From the NCBI GenBank assembly GCA_902783615.1, contig CACZRQ010000207.1, forward strand, positions 1 through 7,324: a stretch of 7,324 nucleotides of DNA, given 5' to 3'. The notes beneath the pieces are model-generated. The model was not told where the DNA came from. It did not search any database and worked only from the letters and a program-made list of their open reading frames with translations. Shown here one piece after another: positions 6,419 to 7,324 of the stretch (positions are counted from its first letter, which is position 1; each line of letters starts with the position of its first letter). Made by a program: the position numbers and the translations under genes. Origin of the DNA: an uncultured Bacteroidales bacterium. Lineage in GTDB: Bacteria > Bacteroidota > Bacteroidia > Bacteroidales > Bacteroidaceae.

Positions 6419-6423
6419 TCATC

Positions 6424-7122
6424 ATGCACGTCTTCTATACACCAGACATCGACCGTACTCAGGAACTGCCTGAGGAAGAGGCAGCCCATGCCGTGCGTGT
6501 GTTGCGGTTACAGCCTGGCGAAGAGGTAACCCTCACCGATGGCAAAGGTCATTTCTATCGGGCTGAGATCAGCATAGCCGACAAAAAGCATTGCTTCGTA
6601 CGGGTGTTGGAAAAGCAGCTGCAGGCTCCTCTCTGGAAGAATCACATCCATTTGGCTGTAGCCCCCACGAAGAATATGGATCGCATGGAGTGGCTGGCTG
6701 AGAAGGCTACCGAGATTGGTCTCGACGAACTCACTTTCTTGGATTGCCGCTATTCTGAACGCAAGGTCATCAAGACGGAACGTATTGAGAAGATTCTGGT
6801 GTCTGCCATCAAGCAGTCATTAAAGGCTCGCCTGCCTCTCCTGCATAGCATGACGGACTTCAAACAGTTTGTTTCCCAGCCGTTTTCTGGGCAGAAGTTC
6901 ATTGCCCACTGCTATAAAGAAGAGCGTCAGGAGCTGAAGGATATCATCCATTCAGGCGAAGATGCCGTTGTCCTTATCGGCCCCGAAGGTGATTTCAGCG
7001 AGGAAGAGGTTTCCCTCGCCCTCTCTCATGGCTTCATTCCCATCACGTTAGGGCCGTCACGCCTCCGCACTGAGACAGCAGCGCTTGTGGCAGTTCACAT
7101 CATTAACCTGCTTAACTATTAA
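6424..7122 (+). CDS. rsmE: 16S rRNA (uracil-N3)-methyltransferase RsmE
   Basis: A 232-residue protein of the SPOUT superfamily. E. coli RsmE methylates N3 of U1498 in 16S rRNA in the assembled small subunit using SAM. The N-terminal PUA-like barrel covers about residues 1-70 (EEAAHAVRVLRLQPGEEVTLTDGKG region). The SPOUT domain follows with KNMDRMEWLAEKATEIGL (83-100), AIKQSLKARLP (128-138), the SAM-knot motif LIGPEGDFSEEEV (184-196) and LGPSRLRTETA (209-219). The usual IGPEGG motif reads IGPEGD here, a variant I believe is normal in this phylum. The length equals the family norm and the frame is intact. It is the last gene of the permease-nuclease-rsmE unit, 5 bp after the nuclease stop. Methyltransferase identity is secure. 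Confidence 0.96.
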   Translation: MHVFYTPDIDRTQELPEEEAAHAVRVLRLQPGEEVTLTDGKGHFYRAEISIADKKHCFVRVLEKQLQAPLWKNHIHLAVAPTKNMDRMEWLAEKATEIGLDELTFLDCRYSERKVIKTERIEKILVSAIKQSLKARLPLLHSMTDFKQFVSQPFSGQKFIAHCYKEERQELKDIIHSGEDAVVLIGPEGDFSEEEVSLALSHGFIPITLGPSRLRTETAALVAVHIINLLNY

Positions 7123-7127
7123 TTCGC

Positions 7128-7157
7128 AATTGATGCCTTTAGGGGTTATAATCAATT
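7128..7157. repeat. AT-rich inverted repeat after rsmE
   Basis: aattgat (7128-7134) and atcaatt (7151-7157) are perfect inverted repeats around a 16-nt spacer. The stem is AT-rich and is not followed by a T-tract, so it would be a poor terminator. It may be a weak 3' end signal of the rsmE transcript or chance. No other 3' terminator for this unit is seen. Confidence 0.35.
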
Positions 7158-7201
7158 ATTGGTGTCCGATAAAATTTAGCGATGATATAGTAGTTGATAC
7201 A

Positions 7202-7230
7202 TTGCCCAGTTAGGATAAGTTCTATTTTTG
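7202..7230 (+). promoter_or_regulatory. Possible promoter toward the window's right end
   Basis: tatttttg (7223-7230) fits TAnnTTTG, with ttg at 7202-7204, 18 bp upstream, as a possible -33 element. Transcription from about 7236 would pass through the palindrome at 7255-7319. The box lies in AT-rich DNA where such matches occur by chance; the downstream gene is outside the window. Confidence 0.4.
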
Positions 7231-7254
7231 TGCTTTTAATTTATGACGCTGAAA

Positions 7255-7319
7255 ATCGCGAGTAAGCGAGAGGAGAGCCAAGCTTGCTTAAGCTATCCCG
7301 AGCGTGAGCGATTTGCGAT
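7255..7319. repeat. Long imperfect palindrome, probable dispersed repeat
   Basis: The outer arms atcgcgagt (7255-7263) and atttgcgat (7311-7319) pair over 9 bp with two G-U pairs. The centre holds agctt (7281-7285), loop gctt, aagct (7290-7294). An alternative inner stem is ggagagc (7272-7278) with gctatcc (7292-7298). The sequence between is rich in gcgag/gagcg words. It is more GC-rich than its surroundings and does not code in any convincing frame. From memory, similar gcgag...gccaagct...gagcga strings recur in Bacteroidales intergenic DNA, which was not verified here. Confidence 0.5.
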
Positions 7320-7324
7320 AGAAA

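Noticed and set aside
7128..7157. Inverted repeat after rsmE as an intrinsic terminator
   Set aside because: The stem is AT-rich, the spacer is 16 nt and no T-tract follows; it is kept only as a weak repeat.
1..7324. CRISPR array, tRNA/rRNA genes, prophage or defence system
   Set aside because: No regularly spaced repeats, no cloverleaf or rRNA-like segment, and no phage or defence proteins were seen in any frame.

Overview
The window looks like chromosomal DNA from the order Bacteroidales, most likely a Prevotella/Segatella-type gut or oral anaerobe. Three things point there. The promoters have the Bacteroidota -7 box TAnnTTTG (tacctttg at 1913 and 4404, tatctttg at 4523). Starts have almost no Shine-Dalgarno sequence. 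The gene families (long single-chain pyruvate:ferredoxin oxidoreductase, DUF5063 protein, NupG-like permease, bifunctional nuclease with a UVR tail) are typical of that order. The genus is an inference.

Layout, all genes on the + strand. (1) 1-1837: the 3' half of a pyruvate:ferredoxin/flavodoxin oxidoreductase gene, cut by the window edge and closed by a strong intrinsic terminator (1861-1900). (2) 1913-4336: a promoter overlapping that terminator's T-tract starts a three-gene unit: DUF5063 protein, DEDDy 3'-5' exonuclease-domain protein, and an RlmI-type 23S rRNA cytosine methyltransferase. A short ATTGACN tandem repeat sits between the first two genes. (3) 4337-4552: an intergenic stretch holding its own promoter, a roughly 68-nt transcribed segment with a 13-codon micro-ORF, and a clear Rho-independent terminator. 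A second promoter box just before the next gene follows it. This is the most interesting non-coding element and looks like an autonomous small RNA or a leader/attenuator. (4) 4553-7122: a tight three-gene unit (gaps of 9 and 5 bp): NupG-like nucleoside permease, DUF151 bifunctional nuclease with UVR motif, and RsmE 16S rRNA methyltransferase. (5) 7123-7324: non-coding, AT-rich, with a possible promoter at 7223 followed by a long imperfect palindrome at 7255-7319 that has the look of a dispersed repeat. The window ends before any further gene.

Functionally the window joins central fermentative metabolism (pyruvate to acetyl-CoA plus reduced ferredoxin) to two RNA/nucleotide housekeeping units. 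Each of these pairs a rRNA base methyltransferase with a nuclease-type protein, and the second also has a nucleoside importer. No phage, CRISPR, defence or complete mobile element is visible. The protein-coding content is ordinary; the novelty lies in the small RNA-like element and the terminal palindrome.
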